Assembly (NCBI RefSeq): GCF_021699195.1
Contig: NZ_SSXE01000092.1
Location: 1 to 55,397, forward strand
Source of the DNA: Nonomuraea sp. MG754425
Lineage (GTDB): Bacteria; Actinomycetota; Actinomycetes; Streptosporangiales; Streptosporangiaceae
Length of the DNA: 55,397 bases
Reading direction: 5' to 3'
The translations under genes were made by a program, and so were the position numbers. The notes beneath the pieces are model-generated. The model had not been told where the DNA came from. It searched no databases and saw only the letters and a program-made list of their open reading frames with translations. Position 1 is the stretch's first letter, and each line of letters starts with the position of its first letter. Below, piece after piece: positions 9,729-18,114 of the stretch.

Positions 9729-10751
9729 ATGAAGTCCAGGCGCAGGCCGTACGCGGAGCAGCGGCCGCAGGAACTCGGCGGCGGGGTGTGGAGCGTGCCG
9801 GTGCCGATCCCCGGCAACCCGCTCGGCTACACGCTCGTCTACGCCATCGACTCGCCCAGGGGCCCCGTGCTGGTCGACGCCGGCTGGAACCATCCCGAGG
9901 CGTGGGAGGCGCTCAGCGGCGGCCTGGCCGCTCTCGGGCTGGACGTGGGCGCGGTGAGCGGGGTGGTCGTCACCCATTTCCATCCCGACCACGCCGGGCT
10001 GGCCGGTCAGGTGCGGCAGGCTTCCGGCGCCTGGATCGCCATGCACGAGAGCGACGCGGCGCTGGTCCGGCTGATGAACGAGGTCGCCGCCGGCGAGCAG
10101 GCGGCGTTCCAGGCCGACATGCTCAGGCGGGCCGGGGCCGATCCCGGCGAGGCCAGGCAGGCCATGGGCGAGCGACCGGCTCCGCCCGCGCCGCCCGACC
10201 GCGAACTGCGCGACGGCGACCTCATCGACCTGCCGGGCCGCAAGCTGCGGGCCGTGCACACCCCCGGCCACACGCCGGGGCACATCTGCCTGCACCTGGA
10301 GGACGCCGACCGGCTGTTCACCGGCGACCACGTGCTCCCCGACATCACTCCGCACATCGGGATCTATCCCTACGACCGTGACGACGTCGATCCCCTGAAC
10401 GACTTCCTGGAGTCCCTGGACCGCGTGAGCGACCTCGGCCCCCTCGACGCCCTGCCCGCCCATGAGTGGATATTTCCTGATGTGGCCACGCGAGCCGCCG
10501 AGATCCGCCACCATCACGAGGAGAAGCTCGAACGGCTGCGCGCCCTCCTGGTCCAGCGGCCGCAACCGCTGACCATCTGGGAGGTCGCCGCGATGATGAC
10601 GTGGAACAGGCCGTGGGACGACCTGGCCCCCGTGCTCAGAGGCATGGCGGCCGGTGAGGCCGCCGCCCACCTGCGTGCCCTGGAGGCCAGAGGTCAGGTG
10701 CGCCGCGTCCCCGGGGTCGATGCGGTCCGCTTCCAAGCCCTAGACTCCTAG
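9729..10751 (+). CDS. Metallo-beta-lactamase-fold hydrolase
   Basis: 340-residue MBL-fold protein. The metal motif His83-x-His85-x-Asp87-His88 (THFHPDHAG) is intact, followed by TPGHTPGH and FTGDHVLP, so a binuclear metal site is likely. The C-terminal part adds a winged-helix-like extension common in the glyoxalase-II-like MBL group. Substrate unknown; the position after the thiolase suggests a thioester or lactone hydrolase, which is a guess. The ATG at 9729 is preferred for its GGGGGAAAG site; ATG 9711 would add six residues. A paralogue lies at 42784-43842, next to another probable steroid gene. Confidence 0.8.
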   Translation: MKSRRRPYAEQRPQELGGGVWSVPVPIPGNPLGYTLVYAIDSPRGPVLVDAGWNHPEAWEALSGGLAALGLDVGAVSGVVVTHFHPDHAGLAGQVRQASGAWIAMHESDAALVRLMNEVAAGEQAAFQADMLRRAGADPGEARQAMGERPAPPAPPDRELRDGDLIDLPGRKLRAVHTPGHTPGHICLHLEDADRLFTGDHVLPDITPHIGIYPYDRDDVDPLNDFLESLDRVSDLGPLDALPAHEWIFPDVATRAAEIRHHHEEKLERLRALLVQRPQPLTIWEVAAMMTWNRPWDDLAPVLRGMAAGEAAAHLRALEARGQVRRVPGVDAVRFQALDS

Positions 10752-10766
10752 ACATCCGATGTCTAG
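10748..10766. promoter_or_regulatory. Palindromic operator of the FadR/GntR regulator
   Basis: CTAGACATCCGATGTCTAG is an inverted repeat with perfect 8-bp arms around CCG. It ends 10 bp before the preferred GTG start of the regulator. The same core, ACATCGGATGT, precedes the sugar operon at 20302. Confidence 0.8.
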
Positions 10767-10776
10767 GGAGAAAAGT

Positions 10777-11457
10777 GTGGCGGTCACCGACGCGGCCATC
10801 GACAAGATCAAGCAGATGATCCTCTCCGGCGAGCTGGCGCCCGGCGATCGGCTGCCGAAGGAGGCCGACCTCGCCGAACGGCTCGGCCTGTCACGCAACT
10901 CGCTGCGCGAGGCCGTGCGCGCGCTGGCGCTGATCAACGTCCTCGACGTGCGGCAGGGCGACGGCACGTACGTCACCAGCCTGGAGCCCAGGCTGCTGCT
11001 CGACACCATGTCCTTCGTGCTCGACCTGCACCGCGACGACACGGTGATCCAGTTCTTCGAGGTGCGCCGCATCCTCGAACCGGCCGCCACGGCGCTGGCG
11101 GCCGAGCAGATGACCGAGACCGACATCGAGGAGCTGCGGGTGATACTCGAGTCGCTGCCCGCGCGGCCCACGGTGGAGGAACTGGTGGCCAACGACCTGC
11201 AGTTCCACCGGCGGATCGCGCAGGGGTCGGGCAACAGCGTGTTGTGCTCGTTCATCGAGAGCCTGTCGGGCCCGACCACCCGGGCGCGGATCTGGCGCGG
11301 GCTCACCCAGGAGGGGGCGATGGAGAAGACCCGCGAGCAGCACACCGCGATCTACGAGGCCATCGCCGCCCGGCAGGCCGACGTCGCCAGGTCGTGGGCG
11401 ACCGTGCACGTGGCGGGCGTGGAGTCGTGGCTGCAGCGGGCACTGGAGCTCGACTGA
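10777..11457 (+). CDS. FadR-subfamily GntR transcriptional regulator (FCD domain)
   Basis: 226 residues. The N-terminal winged helix-turn-helix (IKQMILSGELAPGDRLPKEA, LGLSRNSLREAVRALA, QGDGTYV) is followed by an FCD ligand domain of about 150 residues holding the usual metal-binding Asp/His positions (NDLQFHRRIA, EQHTAIYEAI). Such regulators of sugar-acid operons are released by an aldonate or keto-deoxy-aldonate. The GTG at 10777 is preferred because AGGGAG lies six bases upstream. An ATG at 10759 is in frame but falls inside the operator. The shared palindrome implies control of itself and of the 12.7-20.3 kb operon. Confidence 0.85.
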   Translation: MAVTDAAIDKIKQMILSGELAPGDRLPKEADLAERLGLSRNSLREAVRALALINVLDVRQGDGTYVTSLEPRLLLDTMSFVLDLHRDDTVIQFFEVRRILEPAATALAAEQMTETDIEELRVILESLPARPTVEELVANDLQFHRRIAQGSGNSVLCSFIESLSGPTTRARIWRGLTQEGAMEKTREQHTAIYEAIAARQADVARSWATVHVAGVESWLQRALELD

Positions 11458-11564
11458 CCACCGGCGATACACATCGGAGGACTCCTCACTGGCCGGCCCC
11501 AGGAAGATGTGGGTCCCGTATCGGCTGGTGATCGGGGTGCGTGCCAGCGGGTAGGACCGGTCAT

Positions 11565-12512
11565 GTGTCCGACAAACTCGCGAAATACCGGAGCAAACGC
11601 GACCCGAAACGTACCCCAGAACCCATCCCCGACGCCCCCTCCGCCGCCCCCGGCGGGAACGCGTTCGTCATCCAGGAGCACCACGCGCGGTCCCTGCACT
11701 GGGACCTGCGCCTGGAACGCGACGGCGTACTCGTCTCCTGGGCCGTGCCCAAGGGCCTGCCCGCCGACCCCGGCACCAACCACCTGGCCGTGCAGACCGA
11801 GGACCACCCGATGGAGTACCTCACCTTCCACGGCGAGATCCCGCAGGGCGAGTACGGCGGCGGCAGCATGACCGTCTGGGACACCGGCACGTACGAGACG
11901 GAGAAGTGGTCCGAGCGCGAGGTCAAGGTGGTCCTGCGCGGCGAGCGGGCCGCCGGCCGGTTCGTGTTGTTCCGCACGCGCGGCAAGAACTGGATGATCC
12001 ACCGCATGGGCGCCCCGGTCCGCGACCCGTTCCCGCCCGTGGAGCCCATGCTGCCGCTCGCGCGCGTCCGGCTCCCGAAGGACGTCCCGGCCTACGCCTT
12101 CGAGTTCGCCTGGGGCGGGCGGCGGCTGCTGGTGCCCATCGACGGCGGGCGCACGGACGCCGCCCGCGAGCATCCGTGGCTGCGCGGGCTGGCGGAGTCG
12201 TTCGGCAGCCGCACGGCGGTCCTGGACGGGGAGGTGGCCACCCTCGGCGGGGCGGAGATCCTGCTCTTCTACGACCTCCTGTACGACGACGGACGGTCGC
12301 TGGTGCGGGAGCCGTACACGGCGCGCCGGGCGGCGCTGGAGGCGCTCGGCCTGGCCGGGGCCCACTGGCAGACCGCGCCGTCCTGGCCGGGGGAGGCGGA
12401 GGCGGTATGGCGGGCGGCGCGCGAGCAGGGGCTGCCGGGGGTGGTGGCCAAGCGGCTGGACTCGCCGTACCGGCCGGGGCCGTCGAAGTCCTGGCTGTTC
12501 ATCCCGTCCTGA
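11565..12512 (+). CDS. LigD-like protein: 3'-phosphoesterase domain plus ligase-like domain lacking the catalytic lysine
   Basis: 315 residues. Residues 30-150 form the LigD 3'-phosphoesterase domain: His39, His45, Asp47, Arg49, His81 and Tyr85 reproduce the spacing of the active site I recall for Pseudomonas LigD. Residues about 160-315 resemble the adenylation domain of ATP-dependent DNA ligase (DGEVATL, FYDLLYDDGRSL, GVVAKRLDSPYRPG), but motif I reads EFAWGGR where KxDG is expected, so the lysine that accepts AMP is Ala182. The likely role is 3'-end cleaning in double-strand break repair without ligation. GTG 11565 is chosen; an upstream in-frame GTG at 11541 lacks a clear ribosome site. 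Confidence 0.8.
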   Translation: MSDKLAKYRSKRDPKRTPEPIPDAPSAAPGGNAFVIQEHHARSLHWDLRLERDGVLVSWAVPKGLPADPGTNHLAVQTEDHPMEYLTFHGEIPQGEYGGGSMTVWDTGTYETEKWSEREVKVVLRGERAAGRFVLFRTRGKNWMIHRMGAPVRDPFPPVEPMLPLARVRLPKDVPAYAFEFAWGGRRLLVPIDGGRTDAAREHPWLRGLAESFGSRTAVLDGEVATLGGAEILLFYDLLYDDGRSLVREPYTARRAALEALGLAGAHWQTAPSWPGEAEAVWRAAREQGLPGVVAKRLDSPYRPGPSKSWLFIPS

Positions 12513-12525
12513 CCTACCCCACGAG

Positions 12526-12727
12526 ATCGGCGCACGCCGTCGACGGGACCGACCTGAAACGGACCGGCCGCGCAAGACCGGCGCACGTCGTTGACCAGGC
12601 CAACCCGACGCGAACCAGCCGCACGCTCACCGGCACACCATCAACAAGGCCAGCCCGAAGCGAACCGACCACACGCTCACCGGCACACACCGTTGACCGG
12701 GCCGGCCCGATGCGGACCGGTCGGGTG
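12526..12727. repeat. Four imperfect tandem copies of a 50-52 bp unit
   Basis: Copies start near 12526, 12576, 12628 and 12678. Each opens with a variant of GACCGGCGCACG-C-GTTGACC and contains CCGA-GCGAACCG further on. The repeats fill the gap between two convergent genes, leave no open gene, and no internal inverted repeat or regular spacer is visible. Confidence 0.6.
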
Positions 12728-12736
12728 AGAGGGGCC

Positions 12737-13672
12737 TCAGCTCTTCCCGGCCAGTAGTCCCTCGCTCTCCAGTTCCGCCCACAGCTCCTCGGGCACCGGC
12801 CGCGAGCACAGTTCGGCGTTGCGGGTGACCTCCTCGGCCGTGCGGGCTCCCAGGACGATCGTGGAGATCGCCGGGTGCCGCAGCGGGAACGCCATCGCGG
12901 CGTGGGGCAGCGTGACGTCGTGGCGTTCGCAGACCCGCGCGATCCGCGCCGCCCGTGCCAGCAGGTCCTCCGGCGCGGGCAGGTAGTTGTAGGTGCCCGA
13001 CGGCTCGTGCGTGGCCAGGATGCCGCTGTTGAACACCCCGGCGGCCAGCACCTGGACGCCCCGTTCCGCGCACTCGTCCAGCAAAGGCAGGCCCGACTGG
13101 TCGAGCAGCGTGTAGCGCCCGGCCAGCATGACGACGTCGATGCCGGTCTCCCGGACGAAGCGCAGCGGCGCCTGCCACTGGTTCATGCCGACGCCGATCG
13201 CCCGCACCCGGCCCTCGTCGCGCAGTTCGGCCAGCGCCGGGTACGCCTCGGCGATCGCCTGGTCCACGTGGTCGTCGGGGTCGTGGATGAGCGCGATGTC
13301 CACGGCCGGCAGCCCGAGGCGGGCCAGGGAGTCGTCGAGGGAGGCGCGCACGCCGTCGCGCGAGAAGTCCCACACCCGCTCCAGGTCGCCGGAGACCTCG
13401 AAGACGTCGTCGTCGCGGCCGTTCCCGGACGCCTTCGGCCGCAGCAGGCGGCCCACCTTCGTGGACAGGAGGTATCCCGACCGGTCCGCGAGGGCCGCGC
13501 CCATGCGCCGCTCCGACAGGCCCAGGCCATAGTGGGGCGCGGTGTCGTACAGGCGCACCCCGCTCTCCCAGGCGGCGTCCACGGTGGCGCGGGCCTGTTC
13601 CTCCGCGACCGTGTCGTAGAGGTTGCCGAGCGGTGCGCCGCCCAGGCCGTGGAGCGGCAGGTCGATTGCCAT
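12737..13672 (-). CDS. Aldo/keto reductase, L-fucose (D-threo-aldose) 1-dehydrogenase type
   Basis: 311-residue AKR of the D-threo-aldose 1-dehydrogenase group. The active-site Asp43 and Tyr48 lie in YDTAPHYG, the lysine in STKVGRL, and the histidine in ALIHDPDDH. It would oxidise a free aldose such as L-fucose to the lactone with NAD(P)+, the first step of a non-phosphorylating pathway. It is the last gene of the operon, and its ATG shares a base with the permease stop (TGATG at 13670-13674). Substrate is inferred from the dehydratase and hydrolase in the same operon. Confidence 0.8.
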   Translation of the reverse strand: MAIDLPLHGLGGAPLGNLYDTVAEEQARATVDAAWESGVRLYDTAPHYGLGLSERRMGAALADRSGYLLSTKVGRLLRPKASGNGRDDDVFEVSGDLERVWDFSRDGVRASLDDSLARLGLPAVDIALIHDPDDHVDQAIAEAYPALAELRDEGRVRAIGVGMNQWQAPLRFVRETGIDVVMLAGRYTLLDQSGLPLLDECAERGVQVLAAGVFNSGILATHEPSGTYNYLPAPEDLLARAARIARVCERHDVTLPHAAMAFPLRHPAISTIVLGARTAEEVTRNAELCSRPVPEELWAELESEGLLAGKS

Positions 13673-14661
13673 CAGTCTTGTGCCTTTCCGCCCGCGATCC
13701 TACTGATCATGAGGGCGATGAGGATGATCGAGCCGTAGATGACCGGCTGCCAGAAGCCGGACACCCCGATGAGGGTGAGGATGTTCTGGACCAGGCCGAT
13801 CACCAGCACGCCGGTGAGCGCGCCGAGGATCGTGCCCTTGCCGCCGTCCATGCTGACGCCGCCGATGACGGCCGCGGCGAACACCATGAAGATCCAGCCG
13901 ACGCCCTGGTTGTTGCCGATCGCGCCGAGGCGTCCGGTCTCCAGGATGCCGGCCAGTGCGGCGAGGGTCCCGCCCAGGATGAACACGCCGTACAACATCC
14001 GGTCCACCCGGATGCCGGCGGCGCGGGCCGCGTCGATGTTGCCGCCGATCGCGTAGAGGGCGCGGCCGATCCTGAGGTAGCCGAGCCCGAAGATGCCGGC
14101 CGCGAACAGCAGGCCGGAGATCCAGATGGCGGCCGGCAGGCCGAGCCACATGGCGCTGCCCAGGTAGAGGATCGAGGAGGGCAGCTCGAAGAGCGTCTTG
14201 CCCTCGGTCGGACCCTGCAGGAACCCGTGCACGATGATCAGCATGGCCAGCGTGACGATGAACGCCGAGAGCTGGAACCTGATGATCAGGAAGCCGTTGA
14301 ACGCCCCGATCGCCGCCCCGACGAGCAGGGCCAGCGGGATCACCAGCGTCCCCGGCAGCCCGAGGCCGAAGCCGCCGGCCGCCGCCGGGATCACCAGCAT
14401 CACCGCGATGGCCGGCGCGGTACCGACCGTGGACTCCAGCGAGAGGTCGAACTTGCCGGCGATCAGGATCATCGCCTCCGCCAGCACCAGCAGCGAGATG
14501 GCCGCCTGCTGCTGGAGCACGTTCGTCAGGTTGCCCGCCGTCAGGAAGGTCGGGTCGAGGAACGCGCCCACGACGAGGAGCAGCACGATCACCGGCACGA
14601 GCGTCAGGTCGCGGAACCTGGCCAGCCGCACCCGGGGGGCCGGCGCAGTCAAAGCAGTCAC
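13672..14661 (-). CDS. Sugar ABC transporter permease (RbsC/BPD_transp_2 type)
   Basis: 329 residues with eight to ten hydrophobic segments and the conserved cytoplasmic loop GNIDAARAAGIRVDR that contacts the ATPase. Single-permease sugar importers (ribose/fucose/rhamnose class) have this architecture. It starts at GTG 14661, overlapping the stop of the ATPase gene. Uptake of the sugar handled by the surrounding enzymes, probably L-fucose or a stereochemically similar 6-deoxy sugar, is inferred. Confidence 0.85.
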   Translation of the reverse strand: MTALTAPAPRVRLARFRDLTLVPVIVLLLVVGAFLDPTFLTAGNLTNVLQQQAAISLLVLAEAMILIAGKFDLSLESTVGTAPAIAVMLVIPAAAGGFGLGLPGTLVIPLALLVGAAIGAFNGFLIIRFQLSAFIVTLAMLIIVHGFLQGPTEGKTLFELPSSILYLGSAMWLGLPAAIWISGLLFAAGIFGLGYLRIGRALYAIGGNIDAARAAGIRVDRMLYGVFILGGTLAALAGILETGRLGAIGNNQGVGWIFMVFAAAVIGGVSMDGGKGTILGALTGVLVIGLVQNILTLIGVSGFWQPVIYGSIILIALMISRIAGGKAQD

Positions 14662-16139
14662 TCTTCAATGCCTTCCATCACGGCCACGAGCTCGTGGTCG
14701 GTCCAGCCACGCGGCACGTCCTTGACGACCCTGCCGTGGAACATCACCAGCACCCTGTCGCAGATCCGCAGGTCGTCGAGCTCGTCGGAGACCACCACGG
14801 CTCCCGCCCCGCGCCCGACCGCGTCCTCGACGGCTCCGAGCAGGGCCTGCTTGGCCTTGACGTCCACGCCCGCGGTCGGGTTGATCACCACCAGCACGGT
14901 CGGGTCGTCCACGAGCGCCCGTGCGAAGACGACCTTCTGCGCGTTTCCCCCGGACAGGTCGCCGACCGGCTGGTCGGGACCCTCCGTCTTGATGTCCAGC
15001 GCCTCGATCATCCGCTGGGCCCGGTCGCGACGCCTGGCCGGAGAGACCACGCCGTAGCGGCCGAGCTTGCGGGCGATCGGGAACGTGGCGTTCTCCCCCA
15101 CCGACAGGAGGGGGACGAAGCCCTCGTGGTGGCGGTCCTCGGGCACGAACCCGAGGCCGGCCTTCATCGCGGCGGGCACGTCGCCCGGCCGGACCCGGTT
15201 GCCGTTCACCGCGACCGTGCCGGAGTCGGGGGCGCGCAGGCCGACGAGGGTCTCGGCCAGGCGCACCTTGCCGCTGCTCGCGGAGCCGGCCAGGCCGACG
15301 ACCTCGCCCGATCTGACGGAGATGTCGATATCGGTGTAGCGGCCCGCCAGGCTGAGGCCCGCGCCCTCCAGCACCACCCGGTCGCCGGGGGTGCGCCGGC
15401 GCGCCTCGTACGCCGCCGTGGCCTCCCCCGTCATCGCCGCCACCAGCTCGTCGTGCGGGAGGTCGGCGACGGGCCTGGTCGTGACGTGCCGGGCGTCGCG
15501 GAAGACGGTGACGCTCTGGCAGATCTCGTAGACCTCGTCGAGGTGGTGGGAGATGTACATCATCGTGACGCCCTGCTCGCGCAGCGAGCGCATGCGCGTG
15601 AACAGCCGCTCGATGGCCGGGCCGTCCAGCCGGGCGGTCGGCTCGTCGAGGATGATGAACCGCGCGCCGAACGACAGCGCGCGGGCGATCTCCACGAGCT
15701 GGCGCTGCTCGACGCTCAGGTCGCCGGCCAGCGCCTGCGCGTCCACGTCCACCTCGTAGGTGTCCAGCAGCTCGCGTGCCCGGCTCCGCAGCGCCCGCCA
15801 GTTGATCGTGGCGCCTCCGGCGGACTGGCGGTTGAGGAAGAGGTTCTCGGCGACGGTGAGCGCCGGGATGATCGTGGACTTCTGGTAGACGCAGGCCACC
15901 CGCTGCCGCCAGGCGTCACGGTCGGCCAGGGCGGGCGCGCTCTCGCCGGAGAAACGCACCTCGCCCTCATCCGGCCGTTGCAGCCCCGTCAGGATCGACA
16001 CGAGCGTGGACTTGCCCGCGCCGTTCCTGCCCACCAGCGCGTGGGTCTCGCCCTGCGCGATCGCGATCTCCGCGCCGTTCAGCGCGACGGTCGGGCCGAA
16101 GCGCTTGACCACGTTCCGGGCTTCAACGTGAATGCTCAT
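14658..16139 (-). CDS. Sugar ABC transporter ATPase, two nucleotide-binding domains
   Basis: 493 residues, two fused ABC domains. Domain 1 is complete: GRNGAGKST (Walker A), LSVEQRQLVEIARAL (signature), FIILDEPTARLD (Walker B). Domain 2 has LSGGNAQKVVFARAL, but its Walker B reads VLVVINPTAGVD, replacing the Asp-Glu pair with Ile-Asn, and its Walker A region is GSASSGKVR. Site 2 therefore probably does not hydrolyse ATP. Asymmetric second domains are known in RbsA/MglA-type importers, usually with loss of the Walker A lysine; losing the DE pair is less usual. The start directly follows the binding-protein stop, with no gap. Confidence 0.87.
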   Translation of the reverse strand: MSIHVEARNVVKRFGPTVALNGAEIAIAQGETHALVGRNGAGKSTLVSILTGLQRPDEGEVRFSGESAPALADRDAWRQRVACVYQKSTIIPALTVAENLFLNRQSAGGATINWRALRSRARELLDTYEVDVDAQALAGDLSVEQRQLVEIARALSFGARFIILDEPTARLDGPAIERLFTRMRSLREQGVTMMYISHHLDEVYEICQSVTVFRDARHVTTRPVADLPHDELVAAMTGEATAAYEARRRTPGDRVVLEGAGLSLAGRYTDIDISVRSGEVVGLAGSASSGKVRLAETLVGLRAPDSGTVAVNGNRVRPGDVPAAMKAGLGFVPEDRHHEGFVPLLSVGENATFPIARKLGRYGVVSPARRRDRAQRMIEALDIKTEGPDQPVGDLSGGNAQKVVFARALVDDPTVLVVINPTAGVDVKAKQALLGAVEDAVGRGAGAVVVSDELDDLRICDRVLVMFHGRVVKDVPRGWTDHELVAVMEGIEE

Positions 16140-17162
16140 CTACTTGACCTGGTTGCCCCAGAGAGCCTGGTCATCCACGTTCTCCTTGGTCACCAGCGGT
16201 GCGGGGAGCTGGTCCTCCAAGCCGTTCGGAAGCTGGATGATCGTGCTGTCGTGGTCGGTCGGGCCGGGCTTGAACGTCTTGCCCTCGCCGGCGGCCTTGG
16301 CGTAGAAGAGGGCGTACTTCGCGTACAGGTCGGCCGGCTGCGAGACGGTGGCGTCGATGTCGCCCTTGCGGATCGACTCGAACTCCTGCGGGATCCCGTC
16401 ATTGGAGATCACGAAGATGTGCTTGGGGTCCTCCGGCGGGACGAGCAGGCCCTTCTGCTTGAGCACCTGCAGCGTCGGAGCCAGGTGCACGCCGCCCGCG
16501 TGCATGTAGATCCCCTTGATGTCCGGGTTCTGCTCCAGGCGGGTCTGCAGCATGGACGCCGCCTTGCTGCCCTCCCACTCGGTCGGCTCGCTGAACACGG
16601 TGATGCCGGGGAACTTCGTCTGCATGCACTCCAGGAACGCCTCCGACCTGTCGCGGCCGTTGATCGAGCTGAGCGCGCCCTGGAGCTGCACGACCTTGCC
16701 CTTGCCGCCGAGCTTCTCGCCGAGGAACTCGCACGCCTTGGTGCCGTACGCGCGGTTGTCCGCGCGCACGACCATGTAGACCTTGCCCTTGTCCGGACGG
16801 GTGTCCACGGTCACGACCGGGATCTTCTTGTTCTCCAGTTGCTGGAGCGTGTTGGCGATGGCGCCGGTGTCCTGCGGGGCCATGACGATGACCTTGGCGC
16901 CCTGGCCGGTCAGCGCCTGCACGTTGTTGACCAGCTTGGCCACGTCGTTCTGCGAGTTGGTGGCGGGCATGAGGTCCACCTTCAGCTCGCCGGCCATCTG
17001 CGGGACGTACTTGATGTAGGAGTTCCAGAAGTCGGAGTCGGCCCGCGGGTGGTCGATGCCGACCTTTCCGCCGCCGCTTCCTTCTCCCGTCGTGGTGCCT
17101 GAGCCACACGCGGTCACGACCGCCAAGAGGGCCGCTGCCGCGGCCGCCCGTCCGAACTTCAT
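16140..17162 (-). CDS. Sugar ABC transporter substrate-binding lipoprotein
   Basis: 340 residues. The signal peptide ends in the lipobox VTAC near residue 19, followed by a Gly/Ser/Thr linker, then a type I periplasmic-binding fold of the ribose-binding class (peripheral motifs VIVMAPQDTGAIA and KGIYMHAGGVH). Anchored outside the membrane, it would deliver the sugar to the permease. The ATG at 17162 is preceded by AAGGAAGG. A 217-bp gap separates it from the SDR upstream, the largest in the operon, so a second promoter or RNA processing site could lie there. Confidence 0.87.
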   Translation of the reverse strand: MKFGRAAAAAALLAVVTACGSGTTTGEGSGGGKVGIDHPRADSDFWNSYIKYVPQMAGELKVDLMPATNSQNDVAKLVNNVQALTGQGAKVIVMAPQDTGAIANTLQQLENKKIPVVTVDTRPDKGKVYMVVRADNRAYGTKACEFLGEKLGGKGKVVQLQGALSSINGRDRSEAFLECMQTKFPGITVFSEPTEWEGSKAASMLQTRLEQNPDIKGIYMHAGGVHLAPTLQVLKQKGLLVPPEDPKHIFVISNDGIPQEFESIRKGDIDATVSQPADLYAKYALFYAKAAGEGKTFKPGPTDHDSTIIQLPNGLEDQLPAPLVTKENVDDQALWGNQVK

Positions 17163-17342
17163 TTGGGGGGTACCTTCCTTTGTCGCTCGGCCCACTGGTC
17201 GGTGGGCCGGTGCCCGGACCGTGCCGCCTGGGAGTTCCACCTCCAGGCGGCGGGCCCGAGCCGTAGAGCTGCGTTGGGCCTGTCACCGGCGGGACCGGGT
17301 CACCTCTGGTTGACGTGACCCGAGCCCCGCGCCGACGGCTGG

Positions 17343-17376
17343 CCGGCGGGCCGGACTTTCAAGCCCTGCATGCCAT
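17343..17376 (-). repeat. Duplicated remnant of the SDR gene's 3' end
   Basis: Read on the minus strand just after the SDR stop, the sequence encodes DGMQGLKVRPAG, nearly repeating the SDR C-terminus DGGMQGLRLRPAN. The nucleotide match covers about 30 bases on either side of the stop codon. It looks like the scar of a tandem SDR copy that was deleted or recombined. Confidence 0.6.
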
Positions 17377-17379
17377 CGG

Positions 17380-18114
17380 CTAGTTGGCGGGCCGGAGCCG
17401 CAGGCCCTGCATGCCGCCGTCCACCGCGATCGCGGTGCCGGTGGTCGAGGCGGACTCGGGGCTCGCCAGGTAGGCGATCGCCGCGGCCACCTCCTCCGCG
17501 CTCACCAGACGGCCCATCGGCTGTCTGGCGTTGAGCGCCGCCCGCTCCGCCGCGGGGTCATCGGCCGCCTCCAGCAGCCTGCCGACCCACGGCGTATCGG
17601 CGGTGCCCGGATTGACGCAGTTGACCCGGATGCCCTCACGGACGTGATCCGCCGCCATGGCCAGCGTCAACGACAACACCGCGCCCTTGGTGGCGCTGTA
17701 GAGCGCCCGCTGCGGCAGCCCGGCGGTCGCCGCGACCGAGCAGGTGTTCACGATCGCCGCCTGCTCGGACCTCCTCAGGTACGGCAGCGCCGCCCGCGCC
17801 ACCCGGACCATGCCGAGCACGTTGACGTCGAACACCTTGTGCCACTCGGCGTCCGGATTGTCCTCGATGGTGCCCTGTGCCCCGATGCCCGCGTTGTTGA
17901 CGAGCACGTCGATGCCGCCCAGCCGCTCGGCCGCCTCCGCCACCGCGGCCCGCACCTGCGCGTCATCGGTGACGTCGGCCTTGATCCCGATGAACGGCTC
18001 GCCGGGCGGGTTGAGATCCAGGCAGGCGACCGTCATGCCGCGCCCGGCCAGCGCGGTGGCCGCCGCCAGCCCGATCCCGGACCCGCCACCGGTCACGACC
18101 GCTTTCAAGCTCAT
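17380..18114 (-). CDS. Short-chain dehydrogenase, probable 2-keto-3-deoxy-L-fuconate dehydrogenase
   Basis: 244-residue classical SDR: TGGGSGIG cofactor loop at residues 8-15, NNAG, and the YSATK catalytic Tyr/Lys pair near residues 150-155. Asp36 after the second strand suggests NAD+. Sitting between the dehydratase and the importer, it would oxidise the 2-keto-3-deoxy acid to the 2,4-diketo form ready for the FAH-type hydrolase; L-fucose dehydrogenase is an alternative. The ATG at 18114 overlaps the dehydratase stop as ATGA. A partial copy of its last codons follows the stop. Confidence 0.78.
   Translation of the reverse strand: MSLKAVVTGGGSGIGLAAATALAGRGMTVACLDLNPPGEPFIGIKADVTDDAQVRAAVAEAAERLGGIDVLVNNAGIGAQGTIEDNPDAEWHKVFDVNVLGMVRVARAALPYLRRSEQAAIVNTCSVAATAGLPQRALYSATKGAVLSLTLAMAADHVREGIRVNCVNPGTADTPWVGRLLEAADDPAAERAALNARQPMGRLVSAEEVAAAIAYLASPESASTTGTAIAVDGGMQGLRLRPAN

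Noticed and set aside
12526..12727. CRISPR array
   Set aside because: The repeats are imperfect, about 50 bp long and contiguous, without constant repeat plus unique spacer structure, and no cas genes are nearby.
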